Positions 36,235-36,433 of a stretch of 36,433 nucleotides of DNA are shown here, one piece after another. This DNA comes from an uncultured Planctomycetaceae bacterium (GTDB lineage Bacteria > Planctomycetota > Planctomycetia > Planctomycetales > Planctomycetaceae). The stretch lies in NCBI GenBank assembly GCA_903871805.1, contig CAIQIE010000197.1, forward strand, positions 1 to 36,433, given 5' to 3'. The position numbers and the translations under genes are program-made. The notes beneath the pieces are model-generated. The model was not told the origin of the DNA, ran no database searches, and was given only the letters and a program-made list of their open reading frames with translations. How positions within the stretch are numbered: position 1 is the stretch's first letter; every line of letters begins with the position of its first letter.

Positions 36235-36433
36235 GCTGTTTCAGGTCTGAATCTGATCGTGAACTCGAAACTTCTTTTGTTTGATGCGTGCAGAACTCAG
36301 GTGCCATGCACCTGCAACTGCAAAGTCAATAGCGAAGGTTATTTACGTCAACACTTTCCGCAGAGTGTGGTATTCATCAACCCGCGTTACGCGGAATCAA
36401 GACTGAGAAATCCTGAATTGTTGGCAGCACTCG
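36235..36433. other. Terminal spacer
   Basis: 199 bp to the window edge with no gene seen. A 7-bp inverted repeat CAGGTGC / GCACCTG lies at 36298-36314 with a 3-nt loop; no T run follows, so it is not a clear terminator. Confidence 0.4.

Overview
The window looks like a chromosomal segment of a planctomycete (Planctomycetota, probably Planctomycetales). The support is family content rather than a marker gene: a PVC-type CxxCH cytochrome with a dehydrogenase-like propeller and HEAT-like repeats, an NPCBM protein, SASA and GH16 carbohydrate enzymes, several planctomycete-looking proteins of unknown function, loosely packed genes and long spacers. Apart from a few 4-bp ATGA overlaps, most genes appear to be transcribed singly.

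Layout. 1-4.3 kb: the 3' part of a large secreted cytochrome/dehydrogenase gene (cut by the window edge), then a spacer holding a decayed Cys-rich pseudogene and a perfect-stem terminator. 4.3-8.4 kb (minus): RNase E/G and PTS enzyme I. 8.4-9.2 kb: a short acidic 74-aa protein with its own terminator. 9.3-12 kb (minus): LysA followed by a PepT-like M20 peptidase. 12.2-16.2 kb (minus): RimO translationally coupled to a secreted Gln-rich protein, then an NPCBM protein. 16.7-20.4 kb (minus): a Nudix hydrolase, then an SLBB/single-TM protein coupled to an MreB-like actin-fold protein. 20.7-22.6 kb (minus): GH16 glucanase and a YhaM-type OB-HD nuclease, divergent from proS (23.0-24.7 kb, plus). 25.0-31.0 kb (minus): a secreted glycosidase-like protein coupled to a two-TM protein, acetyl-CoA synthetase, a stand-alone rplX, and an AhpD-like protein. 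31.6-33.2 kb (plus): a DegT-type sugar aminotransferase, then tRNA-Ser(UGA). 33.25-34.4 kb: a gene-poor stretch with a coding-like remnant. 34.4-36.2 kb (plus): a SASA/CE6-type esterase with a jelly-roll insert.

Functionally this is mostly housekeeping (RNA turnover, translation, lysine/DAP, acetate activation) mixed with secreted polysaccharide-active enzymes, as is common in planctomycetes. No insertion sequence, CRISPR array, prophage or complete defence system is visible. The most unusual unit is the coupled SLBB-TM / actin-like pair at 17.6-20.4 kb, where the actin-like partner has lost the phosphate-2 aspartate. All family assignments were made by eye from motifs; no database search was run.
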